This document shows, one piece after another, positions 17,694-25,089 of a stretch of DNA of 35,934 bases. Source of the stretch: Tenericutes bacterium ADurb.Bin239 (GTDB taxonomy: Bacteria; Bacillota_I; Bacilli_A; RFN20; CAG-826); assembly GCA_002069815.1 (NCBI GenBank), contig MWCB01000014.1, positions 1 through 35,934 of the forward strand, written 5' to 3'. Numbering within the stretch: position 1 is the first letter of the stretch; each line of letters opens with the position of its first letter. Made by a program: the position numbers and the translations under genes. Under the pieces are notes generated by a model, which was not told where the DNA came from, searched no databases, and saw nothing but the letters and a program-made list of their open reading frames with translations.

Positions 17694-19130
17694 ATGAAAA
17701 CATTTTGGTTTATTGTTGGGTCACAATTTCTCTACGGAGAAGAAACATTACGACAAGTTGAAGAAAACGCGAAAACAATCGCAAAAGGATTAAAAACAAA
17801 GTATCCTGTCGTTTATAAAGGCACGGTTAAAACGTATGACGAAGCAATGCGCCTTATTAAAAGCGCTAATTATGAAGAGGAGTGTCTGGGTGTTATTACC
17901 TTCTGCCATACCTTTTCACCATCAAAGATGTGGGCTAATGCCTTAAAAGCATTACAAAAACCGTGGTGCCATTTCCATACGCAGTTTTATGATGAAATTC
18001 CGAACGAAGAAATTGATATGGATTATATGAATCTCCACCAATCAGCGCATGGTGATCGTGAGCACGGATTTATTGGGACGCGGTTACAAAAGAAGCGGAA
18101 AGTGATTGTTGGTCATTGGCAAGACCCAAAAACAAGTGTAGCTATTTCTAATTGGCAAGATGTTGTTGCCGCGGTAAATGAAAGTAAATCTCTTCGTGTT
18201 ATTCGCTTTGGTGATAATATGCGCGAAGTCGCGGTTACTGAAGGCGATAAACTTGAAGCGCAAACAAAACTTGGCTGGCAAGTAAATACAATTGGTGTTG
18301 GTGCCCTTGTTGAAGAAATTAAAGCGGTAACTAAAGCCGAACTTAACGCTAAACTTGCCGAATATAAAAAGAATTATGTTCTTAACACTGACAATTTAGC
18401 GTCAATTGAATATCAAGCCAAAGCAGAAATTGCTATGAAAAAGATTCTTGATGAAAATAACGCTAAAGCTTTTACTAATACATTTGAAGATCTCTATCAT
18501 ATGGAGCAACTTCCCGGGCTTGCAACCCAAAACTTAATGAAAATGGGATATGGATATGGCGGAGAGGGGGACTGGAAAACCGCGGCCATGACTCGAATTA
18601 TGAAAGCAATTGGCAAAGTAGCGACTTTTATGGAAGACTATACATATGACTGGAAACAGGGATTAATTCTGGGAGCCCATATGCTTGAAGTTTGTCCTTC
18701 AATCGCGGCCGCTAAACCAAAGATTGAAGTACATCATTTAGGCATTGGGGGGAAAGATGCTCCTGCGCGGTTAGTGTTTGAAGGTAAGCAAGGGAACGCA
18801 AAAGCTATCTCTCTAATTGATTTAGGTAATAGGTTCCGTCTTATTGCTCTTGATGTTGAATGCGTGAAACCGACAAAATCAATGCCAAACTTACCAGTGG
18901 CTCGGGTGATGTGGAAACCACTACCTGACTTAGAAACTTCAGCAGCGTGCTGGTTAATAGCAGGCGGCGCCCACCATACGACTCTAATCTATGACTTGTC
19001 ACTTGAATTCTTACGTGACTTTACAAATTTACTCGATATTGAGTTTGTCCATATTGGTAAGGACGCTGATCCTTATGTTCTCGAACAAATGATGAAAAAC
19101 AATGATATTTATTACCGATTAAGGGGGTAA
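17694..19130 (+). CDS. araA: L-arabinose isomerase
   Basis: 478 residues, close to the family length. It converts L-arabinose to L-ribulose in the cytoplasm with Mn2+. The four metal and catalytic residues are present: Glu291 (GEGDWKTAA), Glu314 (FMEDYTYDW), His329 (LGAHMLEV) and His428 (GGAHHTT). The N-terminal FWFIVGSQFLYGEETL is diagnostic. AAAGGAG lies before the ATG. It is the middle gene of the kinase-araA-araD trio, with gaps of 3 and 4 bases. Confidence 0.98.
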   Translation: MKTFWFIVGSQFLYGEETLRQVEENAKTIAKGLKTKYPVVYKGTVKTYDEAMRLIKSANYEEECLGVITFCHTFSPSKMWANALKALQKPWCHFHTQFYDEIPNEEIDMDYMNLHQSAHGDREHGFIGTRLQKKRKVIVGHWQDPKTSVAISNWQDVVAAVNESKSLRVIRFGDNMREVAVTEGDKLEAQTKLGWQVNTIGVGALVEEIKAVTKAELNAKLAEYKKNYVLNTDNLASIEYQAKAEIAMKKILDENNAKAFTNTFEDLYHMEQLPGLATQNLMKMGYGYGGEGDWKTAAMTRIMKAIGKVATFMEDYTYDWKQGLILGAHMLEVCPSIAAAKPKIEVHHLGIGGKDAPARLVFEGKQGNAKAISLIDLGNRFRLIALDVECVKPTKSMPNLPVARVMWKPLPDLETSAACWLIAGGAHHTTLIYDLSLEFLRDFTNLLDIEFVHIGKDADPYVLEQMMKNNDIYYRLRG

Positions 19131-19134
19131 AGGT

Positions 19135-19827
19135 ATGTATCAAGCATTAAAAGAAAAAACTTATAAAGCTAATATGGCTATTAAAAAATCAGGTCTTGTT
19201 CTTTTTACATGGGGAAATGTCTCAGTTAAAGACGATACTTTAAAAGTAGTGGCCATTAAACCATCAGGTGTCGCTTATGAAACAATGACGATTAATGATA
19301 TCGTAGTAGTGGATTTTGCTGGCAATATCGTTGAAGGAGAAATGCGTCCTTCCGTTGATCTGCCATCGCACCTTGCGCTCTACAAAGCTCATCCTGAAAT
19401 TGGGGCCATAGTCCATACGCACTCAACCTTTGCAACAGCGTGGGCGCAAAAAGGACGCGCAATCCCGATGTATGGAACAACGCACGCTGATTACTTTAGT
19501 GATGACATCCCGTGCGCGGATTATTTAAGTGCAGAAGAAATGCAAGATTATGAAAAAAATACGGGTGTCGTCATTGCTAAACTTATTAAGGCAGGTCACG
19601 CTAATGAACTCCCGGCGGCAATTGTTAAGGGACACGGTGCTTTTGCGTGGGGTAAAAATGCAAAAGACGCTGTTTATCACGCAGTGGTCCTTGAAGAAGT
19701 GGCAAAGATGGCTTATCTTACGGAAGCAATCCCCGGACCAAATAAGGTATTACCTAAGCATATTCGTGACACGCATTACACGCGAAAACATGGTCCCAAT
19801 GCAAGTTATGGACAAAAGAAAAAGTAA
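19135..19827 (+). CDS. araD: L-ribulose-5-phosphate 4-epimerase
   Basis: 230 residues, the standard length. It belongs to the class II aldolase/epimerase fold. The zinc ligands are His94 and His96 (IVHTHST) and His167 (VKGHGAF); Asp76 (SVDLPSH) is the usual catalytic acid. GTTHADYFSDDIPC is a strong family signature. It makes D-xylulose 5-phosphate, the exit to the pentose phosphate or phosphoketolase route. It is the last gene of the operon, 28 bases before a strong terminator. GGGGG-type ribosome site within the araA end. Confidence 0.98.
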   Translation: MYQALKEKTYKANMAIKKSGLVLFTWGNVSVKDDTLKVVAIKPSGVAYETMTINDIVVVDFAGNIVEGEMRPSVDLPSHLALYKAHPEIGAIVHTHSTFATAWAQKGRAIPMYGTTHADYFSDDIPCADYLSAEEMQDYEKNTGVVIAKLIKAGHANELPAAIVKGHGAFAWGKNAKDAVYHAVVLEEVAKMAYLTEAIPGPNKVLPKHIRDTHYTRKHGPNASYGQKKK

Positions 19828-19854
19828 TTTGTGAACAAAAATAAGCACGAAAGC

Positions 19855-19883
19855 ACCCCTTTGTAAAAAGGGGTCTTTTTTTT
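19855..19883 (+). terminator. Terminator of the arabinan operon
   Basis: CCCCTTT (19856-19862), loop GTAA, AAAGGGG (19867-19873), then TC and eight T. Confidence 0.92.
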
Positions 19884-19894
19884 GAGTAAAAGTC

Positions 19895-19922
19895 ATACGC
19901 TTTTTATGAGTAAGCGTATAAT
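19895..19922 (+). promoter_or_regulatory. -10 box and overlapping dyad before the GNAT gene
   Basis: TATAAT at 19917-19922; no clear -35. The dyad ATACGCTT (19895-19902) and AAGCGTAT (19912-19919) runs into the -10 box and could bind a repressor. Confidence 0.4.
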
Positions 19923-19962
19923 TATGATTATCAAAACAGGGAGAAAAAAAGCATATTTTTGC

Positions 19963-20430
19963 ATGATTGAAATCAAAGAACTCACGACCGACGAAATAGC
20001 GGATTTTTGGAAAGAACATATTAAATATTTAATTGAAGATGGATTAATTAAGGAACAAAGCGAAATAGAATATTACTCTGGGTTAAATTATCACAATACG
20101 ATTGAGTCATATATGAAAGAAGGAATTAATAAATTACATATGGTGTGGTTTATTAAAGACGGAGTGAAGATTGGGGCGACCCAATATAAAATTAATAAAA
20201 GTGGTGATGGTGAATGTTACATTTTAGACTTTTGGGTCTTCCCACCTTATCGCGGGCACAACACGGGACATGAATGCTTTAAAGCCTTAGAAGATTACAC
20301 TAAAATTGATGGGGCGATTTATTATAAACTTGATTCCGAAAAAGAAAATTCCATTCGGTTTTGGAAATCGCTTGGGTTTGTAGAATACGGCTATACACCG
20401 GAAGGTGATATTCTTTTTGTGCGCCGTTAA
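19963..20430 (+). CDS. GNAT-family N-acetyltransferase
   Basis: 155 residues if started at ATG 19963 (MIEIKEL). Earlier in-frame ATGs at 19882 and 19906 overlap the operon terminator or lie upstream of the -10 box, and 19924 lies at the likely transcription start. The ribosome site is weak (CAGGGAG, 19 bases away). The acetyl-CoA loop is seen as WVFPPYRGHNTGHECFKAL (about 88-106), followed by the ENSIRFWKSLGFVEYG ending typical of GNAT enzymes. The acceptor is unknown. A single-gene unit between two terminators. Confidence 0.82.
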   Translation: MIEIKELTTDEIADFWKEHIKYLIEDGLIKEQSEIEYYSGLNYHNTIESYMKEGINKLHMVWFIKDGVKIGATQYKINKSGDGECYILDFWVFPPYRGHNTGHECFKALEDYTKIDGAIYYKLDSEKENSIRFWKSLGFVEYGYTPEGDILFVRR

Positions 20431-20449
20431 AGAAAAGGAAAATATAAAG

Positions 20450-20479
20450 AGAGTCTACTTCTTGTGTAGACTTTTTCTT
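20450..20479 (+). terminator. Terminator of the GNAT gene
   Basis: AGTCTAC (20452-20458), 7-base loop, GTAGACT (20466-20472), then TTTT and a T-rich tract. Confidence 0.85.
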
Positions 20480-20540
20480 TAAAGAACAAAAATATTACTT
20501 ACAGTAAAAATTAAAAGTGTAAAAAAAGTGTAAAATATGC

Positions 20541-20569
20541 TTGACACATTTTTAACATATGTTTATACT
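20541..20569 (+). promoter_or_regulatory. Consensus sigma-A promoter for the HTH/membrane gene pair
   Basis: Perfect TTGACA, 17-base spacer, TATACT. Directly upstream, AAAAGTGTAAAA-like sequence occurs twice (20513-20535), and AAAAGTGT together with ACACATTTT forms an imperfect dyad reaching over the -35 box. This is a possible operator for the HTH protein. Confidence 0.75.
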
Positions 20570-20585
20570 TAAGGTAGGAGGTAAT

Positions 20586-20930
20586 ATGAAGAAAATCACA
20601 GAGTATATTACGATTACTGAACTAGCGCCCTTACTTAATGTCTCGCGACCGACTTTATATAAGTATATGCTTGATTATGAAGCGGGCGAAGTTCGTAATA
20701 TTAAATACGAACTCATTATAATTTTTGATTATATTACAAAAGAAGCCACAAATAAGGTTGATATTATTAATTTTATTAATAAACAAAAAGAAGGCGAAGA
20801 TTCGGCCCTCTTTCGCAAAGTAAAGAAACTCTTAAAAGAAGATAAAAAGTTTAAAGAGTTAATTACTCACTTATTAAAATCCTATGAAGATTATGAACCA
20901 CTTTTACTTGAATTAAAGAAAGGACAATAA
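20586..20930 (+). CDS. Small HTH protein, first gene of a two-gene operon
   Basis: 114 residues from ATG 20586 with GTAGGAGG at 5 bases. An in-frame ATG at 20559 lies in the promoter and is rejected. Residues 9-30 (TITELAPLLNVSRPTLYKYM) form a helix-turn-helix like those of resolvases and MerR-type proteins; the remaining 80 residues are helical and strongly charged. It may control its own operon through the AAAAGTGT repeats. No family was recognised for the C-terminal part. The partner gene begins 7 bases after the stop. Confidence 0.82.
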   Translation: MKKITEYITITELAPLLNVSRPTLYKYMLDYEAGEVRNIKYELIIIFDYITKEATNKVDIINFINKQKEGEDSALFRKVKKLLKEDKKFKELITHLLKSYEDYEPLLLELKKGQ

Positions 20931-20937
20931 AAGTACT

Positions 20938-21936
20938 ATGAATAATATTGATTTAAAGAAAATTGAACAAATTACCTTTTCCTTAAACATCATTCGGTTA
21001 AAGCGCGATATTGAATATCATGAAACGGAAGTTAAACGTACGAAGTTACACACTGTCGCTGAGACTGATCGCTTCTTTCAAGCCGCGGGGAAAGAAATTC
21101 AAAACTTAACGAATAAAAGAGCCTTTGAAAGTAATGCGAAGGCTCTCAAGCTTAAAAAAGCACATTTAGACAAACTTTACGCTGAAGCTAGCGAGTTAAA
21201 TGTAACCTTAATTGAAGATATTAACGAACTTGTCGCGTTCATCAATGAAGTGTTCGCTAATGAAGTTAATGATTTACGAAATGTTTATTTAGCCTTTAGT
21301 CTTATCTTTACTAGTCCCTATTACAACACTAACTTAAAAGAAGCTTTACGTAAAGAATCATTTAATGAATTTGAAAAAGCATTAGCGCTCCCTAATAACT
21401 TCTTTATTAATTATGAAAAAGATTTAGTGAAGAAATATCATCTCATCAGTGGTAAAGATCAAAATGAACTACTAGATGATGCGATAAAGTATGGCACGAT
21501 AGCGGGAATTATTGGTTTCTTTATTAGTCCGCTTATTGGCGCACTTGCCACGGGGACGACAATAGTAGCTTATACCCTAAGTAGTGCGGTTGGGACTGGA
21601 CTTATTATTGGGGTTTTAACTGGCAGCATTCGTTATGGCTTTAAAGCTAAGAGTAGTTATGAAGATGTTAAAAAAGCTTTTCAAGCGATGAATAAAGAAG
21701 AAGTTGACTTTATGCTTCTCCAAAAACTAGCGCTTATCGAAGCTTTAAATAAACATCGTGATAAAGAAGAAGTTAATGAAATCTTACAAGGACATATTGA
21801 TGAATTAATTAACTTAAAGAGTGACCTTGACCTAGCTCTATATGATTTTAGAGAAAACAAGGATAATTTAAACGCTAAAAAGAAAGAAAGTTTTACTCGC
21901 TTCGATAAATACTTACTTAAGACATTAGAAATATAA
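20938..21936 (+). CDS. Coiled-coil protein with a Gly-rich membrane hairpin
   Basis: 332 residues. Two long charged helical regions (about 1-180 and 235-332, coiled-coil-like heptads, e.g. ALKLKKAHLDKLYAEASEL) flank a hydrophobic Gly-rich block at 186-229 that reads as two membrane helices. No signal peptide, no enzyme motif and no recognised family. The shape resembles proteins that insert a helical hairpin in the membrane. The ribosome site is weak (AAAGG, 14 bases off), so it is probably coupled to the HTH gene. Possible roles are a membrane effector of a defence or toxin-like unit, or a structural protein; the sequence does not decide. Confidence 0.8.
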   Translation: MNNIDLKKIEQITFSLNIIRLKRDIEYHETEVKRTKLHTVAETDRFFQAAGKEIQNLTNKRAFESNAKALKLKKAHLDKLYAEASELNVTLIEDINELVAFINEVFANEVNDLRNVYLAFSLIFTSPYYNTNLKEALRKESFNEFEKALALPNNFFINYEKDLVKKYHLISGKDQNELLDDAIKYGTIAGIIGFFISPLIGALATGTTIVAYTLSSAVGTGLIIGVLTGSIRYGFKAKSSYEDVKKAFQAMNKEEVDFMLLQKLALIEALNKHRDKEEVNEILQGHIDELINLKSDLDLALYDFRENKDNLNAKKKESFTRFDKYLLKTLEI

Positions 21937-21961
21937 GCATTAAAATATCATTGTATATTCA

Positions 21962-21989
21962 AATAGGGTGGTAACCGCCCTATTTTTTT
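21962..21989 (+). terminator. Terminator of the HTH/membrane operon
   Basis: AATAGGGTGG, TAA, CCGCCCTATT (10-bp stem with one G-U pair), then a run of T. Confidence 0.88.
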
Positions 21990-22027
21990 AAAAAAGGATA
22001 GATGTAAAACTTAATGTGAAAAATAGG

Positions 22028-22076
22028 TTTGCTTTAGGGAACAAAAGATGTATAATTAAGTTATAAAGTTCCCTAA
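22028..22076 (+). promoter_or_regulatory. Promoter and 9-bp operator dyad before the Fic-like gene
   Basis: TATAAT at 22051-22056 with a poor -35 (TTTGCT, 22028-22033). TTAGGGAAC (22034-22042) and GTTCCCTAA (22068-22076) are perfect inverted arms that bracket the -10 box. As transcription should start near 22063, only one arm is transcribed, so this is more likely a protein-binding site than an RNA hairpin. The right arm runs into the AAGGAGG ribosome site. Confidence 0.65.
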
Positions 22077-22085
22077 GGAGGGGTT

Positions 22086-23036
22086 ATGGATAAAATAAAT
22101 GAAGTACAAGTGTTGTTATCTAAAAAGGCCGAACTAAACGCGAGACTATCATTGTTACCGTATGACGGAACACCTGAAATAAAAACTATCAGTGGTAAAG
22201 ATTATCTCTATGTTCGGAAAAGAGTATTAAATAAGGTGACGTCAACTTATGTTGACATTTATAATGAACATCTTTATAACACATTGCTTCGTAACAATGA
22301 AGAAGGAAAAAAGCTCAGGCGTGAAATTCGAAGGATAGACAAAGATTTAGCGGCTCTTGGTTATAAAGAAGGAACACTATTACCTAATGTTATTTTAGCG
22401 CGTGACTATGCCCGCGTAAATCGTAATTTAATTATTTATGATCAAGCGATATTAGAGGGAGTTGGTACAACTTTTCCAGATACAGAAGCAATTCTTGAAC
22501 AAGGCATCATTAAGAATGCAAAAGCTGAAGATGTGCAAAAAATTCTTAATTTAAAAAGAGCATGGGAATTTATTTTAGATGATAATGTTTTACTAACGAA
22601 AACAGATTTTCATCTTATTGCTTATATTGCCAAAATTGTAAATGAGGGTTTTTACACTAGTGGTGGCGAAGTTAGAATAGTACCTGTTAAAATTGGTGGC
22701 TCATCATATAATCCCCCAATCCCCCTTGAATCCCAAGTAAAAGAAGATATTCGTTCCTTATTGTCCCTCCCTTTAAATAATATTGATATTGCCATCGAAC
22801 TATGCTTATATGTTATGAAAACCCAAATCTTTAAAGATGGGAATAAACGAACTGCAGTTATCGCTTGTAACCACTATTTAGTTAGTAAAGGCATTGGCTT
22901 TTTGGCAATTGCTCATGATCAAGTTCCTAATTTTAAAGAAATGTTAATAAATTATTATGAAGATAAGAATATAGATGTAATTAAAGATTTTCTTAAAACT
23001 TGTTTACATAGAGTAGAAAATAATACTGAAATATAA
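22086..23036 (+). CDS. Fic-domain protein with Gln in place of the catalytic His
   Basis: 316 residues. Residues 1-100 form a small strand-rich piece (SGKDYLYVRKRV) and a charged helix; the Fic domain follows (about 105-300). The active-site loop, normally H-x-F-x-D-G-N-K-R, reads Q247-I-F-K-D-G-N-K-R255 and continues with TAVIACNHYLV. The His that activates the target hydroxyl is thus Gln, while the phosphate-binding Gly-Asn-Lys-Arg part is intact. ILEG (Glu124) is placed like the inhibitory Glu of class II Fic proteins. The flap GGSSYNPP is normal. The protein may bind nucleotide without classical AMPylation, or use other chemistry. AAGGAGG precedes the ATG. Confidence 0.88.
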   Translation: MDKINEVQVLLSKKAELNARLSLLPYDGTPEIKTISGKDYLYVRKRVLNKVTSTYVDIYNEHLYNTLLRNNEEGKKLRREIRRIDKDLAALGYKEGTLLPNVILARDYARVNRNLIIYDQAILEGVGTTFPDTEAILEQGIIKNAKAEDVQKILNLKRAWEFILDDNVLLTKTDFHLIAYIAKIVNEGFYTSGGEVRIVPVKIGGSSYNPPIPLESQVKEDIRSLLSLPLNNIDIAIELCLYVMKTQIFKDGNKRTAVIACNHYLVSKGIGFLAIAHDQVPNFKEMLINYYEDKNIDVIKDFLKTCLHRVENNTEI

Positions 23037-23049
23037 TAGTGGTCCGCTA

Positions 23050-23081
23050 ATTGTATGTCTACCCGAGTATAGACATACAAT
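23050..23081. other. Perfect 12-bp inverted repeat after the Fic-like gene
   Basis: ATTGTATGTCTA, 8-base loop CCCGAGTA, TAGACATACAAT. There is no T-tract on either side, so it is not a standard terminator; it may stabilise the 3' end of the mRNA or bind protein. Confidence 0.6.
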
Positions 23082-23112
23082 AAAACACTAATTTCTTATA
23101 CTTGCTAAATAT

Positions 23113-23160
23113 AAAAAGGGCTGTCAATTGCCTTTTAGGTTTTTAAACAGCCCCTCTTTT
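23113..23160. terminator. Bidirectional terminator between convergent genes
   Basis: GGGCTGT (23118-23124), 22-base loop, ACAGCCC (23147-23153), T-rich to the right and A-rich to the left, so it works for the rightward Fic-like gene and the leftward surface-protein gene. Confidence 0.75.
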
Positions 23161-23177
23161 TTCTTATCTTTTTTTAC

Positions 23178-23954
23178 TTAATTAACTTTTTTCTTAAGGA
23201 AGAAGTAACCACCAAGTGATAAGACACCAAAGGCACCAATAGTAAGAACGGCAAATAATGCAGTGTTATCATTATCCGCTAATCTGACAGGTGAGCCAGC
23301 AATAGGAGTAGTGATGCTATAGCGCGCCTTGAGATAGTTGAGACGATCTAAGCCAGTTTTACCACCACCAACGTTTAATGCTTTATATTGATTTTGTTCA
23401 AAAGTTGCAAGTCCATTGAATATATTAATCGCATCAGTAGCGGCTTCAGGAGAACAAGCTTCTGCAGCAGTGTCAATCGTGGCCGCAAAATCAGAAACAA
23501 CTTTGGTAGTTTTAATGGTTTGCCCCATAAAATAATGCGCAGTATTGCCATTTGGTGTTGTGCCTGTTGTCACATAATTTATGCCAACTTCGCCAGATAA
23601 TTCAATTGTATCAGTTCGTTCTAACATGACCGCATCGCTATCAGTTACGATGAAAATAACGTGAGTTACTGCAGTGGGGAAATCAATATACCACGCGGCA
23701 TTTTCACTATTATCGTATGTTAATGGTGTGCCTGGAAGACCCACAGATACTTCATCACCCCAATAAGTTGCTCTAATAACATTACTGGGACTTTGCCAGT
23801 TAGCAGATGCCATATCAGTAGCTAACCAGACTCTTTTGGTGATCTCAGATGCGTAAGTACGGACCGCATCTTGCTTCTTAAGTGCGTGACTAGCGCCAAA
23901 TGCTACTGAACCAAATAACAATCCAACAGTTAACAATCTAGTTAATTTTTTCAT
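23178..23954 (-). CDS. Membrane-anchored surface protein with CBM26-like domain, copy 1
   Basis: 258 residues. Signal peptide at about 1-22, no lipobox. Residues about 40-130 contain RATYWGD, PGTPLTYD and AWYIDFPTAVTHVIFIV, resembling CBM25/26 starch-binding modules (a strand with Tyr-Trp, a W/L-P-G turn and a final V-I-F strand). The next segment (about 165-225) has two motifs shared with copy 2: TFEQNQYKALNVGGGKTG and LDRLNYLKARY. A C-terminal membrane helix ends in FFLKKK; there is no LPxTG. GAGAGG precedes the ATG at 8 bases. It probably binds alpha-glucan or another glycan at the cell surface; this is inferred from weak motif likeness. Confidence 0.85.
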   Translation of the reverse strand: MKKLTRLLTVGLLFGSVAFGASHALKKQDAVRTYASEITKRVWLATDMASANWQSPSNVIRATYWGDEVSVGLPGTPLTYDNSENAAWYIDFPTAVTHVIFIVTDSDAVMLERTDTIELSGEVGINYVTTGTTPNGNTAHYFMGQTIKTTKVVSDFAATIDTAAEACSPEAATDAINIFNGLATFEQNQYKALNVGGGKTGLDRLNYLKARYSITTPIAGSPVRLADNDNTALFAVLTIGAFGVLSLGGYFFLKKKVN

Positions 23955-24060
23955 AATAAGTACCTCTCATTTTTTAGTAACAGCGCCTAAAAGGGGGCGC
24001 TATATTATATAAATAATATAAAAAACATTAATTGTCTATACTTTTGCTCAAAAAATAAAA

Positions 24061-24074
24061 TGAAAGCGTTTTTA
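24061..24074. promoter_or_regulatory. Catabolite-responsive (cre)-like element
   Basis: TGAAAGCGTTTTTA differs by one base from the CcpA consensus TGWNANCGNTNWCA. It lies 107 bases before the start of surface-protein copy 1. In such AT-rich DNA a chance match is possible. Confidence 0.3.
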
Positions 24075-24105
24075 AAAAAGAAAAGAGACGATTTCGCATC
24101 GTCTC
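24072..24105 (-). terminator. Terminator of surface-protein copy 2
   Basis: Minus strand: GAGACGAT, loop GCGAA, ATCGTCTC (perfect 8-bp stem, 24085-24105), then TTTTCTTTTTT. Confidence 0.88.
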
Positions 24106-24136
24106 CATTCTATGGTTTTATTAATAATTAATTTGA

Positions 24137-24934
24137 TTAATTAAATTGCTTTTTCTTTAAGAAGAAATAACCACCTAATGATAAAATACCAAGGCCACTA
24201 ATAGTAAGAATGGCAAACATTGCAGTTTTTTCATCATCAGTAATTCTAACTGGTGAACCGGCAAGGGGAGTAGTAATACCATAGCGGGCTTTAAGATAGT
24301 TAAGTCGATCTAAACCAGTTTTACCACCACCAACATCCATAGCTTTGTATTGGTTTTGTTCAAAAGTAGTGAGGTTATCATTAAAGGTATTAATTGCTGC
24401 TTGTGCTTTTGTAGCAGAACATGCTCCAGCAGCGGTATTAATACTTAAGTGGAAGTTGTTTACAACGACAGTAGTATATGGTTGCCCAGCAGGAAAGGCG
24501 ACAAAACTTCCTGGAGTTGTACCCCCGCCCCAGACAATAGGACCAGTTAAATCGAAATACTTACCAACGCTATCAGTGTAAGTAAGATCTGCTGTTTTTG
24601 CGCCCCAATCTTGTGTACCATCACCGCTCACGCGAATGAACATGTAGTGGGTAACATCATTTGGTAAATCGTAATAACATTTTTCATTGTTTTGATCCCA
24701 TTTTACTAAAACACCAGGCCAAGCTGTTCCGGTTGCACCACCCCAGTAATGAATTGCCGTGGCCGCACCATCTTTATCCCAGTCTGCGGTTATTGAGTTT
24801 TTCATCCATACCCATTTGGTTAGTGAAGATGCTTCTGTTCGTACTGCGTCTTGTTTATTAACAGCAGTTTTTACACCAAAAGCAACAGCGCCAAATAATA
24901 AACTGACAGTTAAAATTTTAATTATTTTTTTCAT
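24137..24934 (-). CDS. Membrane-anchored surface protein with CBM26-like domain, copy 2
   Basis: 265 residues, paralog of the next gene to the left. Signal peptide (about 1-22), then a domain with WVWMKN, AIHYWGG, TAWPGVLVKWD and CYYDLPNDVTHYMFIRV. The AWPG turn and closing aromatic strand are the core of CBM26 starch-binding modules, clearer here than in copy 1. The shared region with TFEQNQYKAMDVGGGKTG and LDRLNYLKARYG, and a C-terminal membrane helix ending FFLKKK, complete it. GAGGAGGG precedes the ATG at 6 bases. It has its own terminator, so the two copies are separate transcription units. Confidence 0.86.
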   Translation of the reverse strand: MKKIIKILTVSLLFGAVAFGVKTAVNKQDAVRTEASSLTKWVWMKNSITADWDKDGAATAIHYWGGATGTAWPGVLVKWDQNNEKCYYDLPNDVTHYMFIRVSGDGTQDWGAKTADLTYTDSVGKYFDLTGPIVWGGGTTPGSFVAFPAGQPYTTVVVNNFHLSINTAAGACSATKAQAAINTFNDNLTTFEQNQYKAMDVGGGKTGLDRLNYLKARYGITTPLAGSPVRITDDEKTAMFAILTISGLGILSLGGYFFLKKKQFN

Positions 24935-25089
24935 ATAAATCCCTCCTCATTAAGGTTTAGTTTAGCTTTATAGCCGCATTAAGCATATTATAGAATAATA
25001 TAATTTATAAAACAAGTCTATTTTACTTACTTTAAGGCGGTTATAAATAATAGTCTCATATAATGTTAATTTAAACTGCAATATTGTGG

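Noticed and set aside
19882-19962. GNAT gene start at 19882 with 27 extra residues.
   Set aside because: This start overlaps the T-tract of the operon terminator and lies upstream of the TATAAT box.
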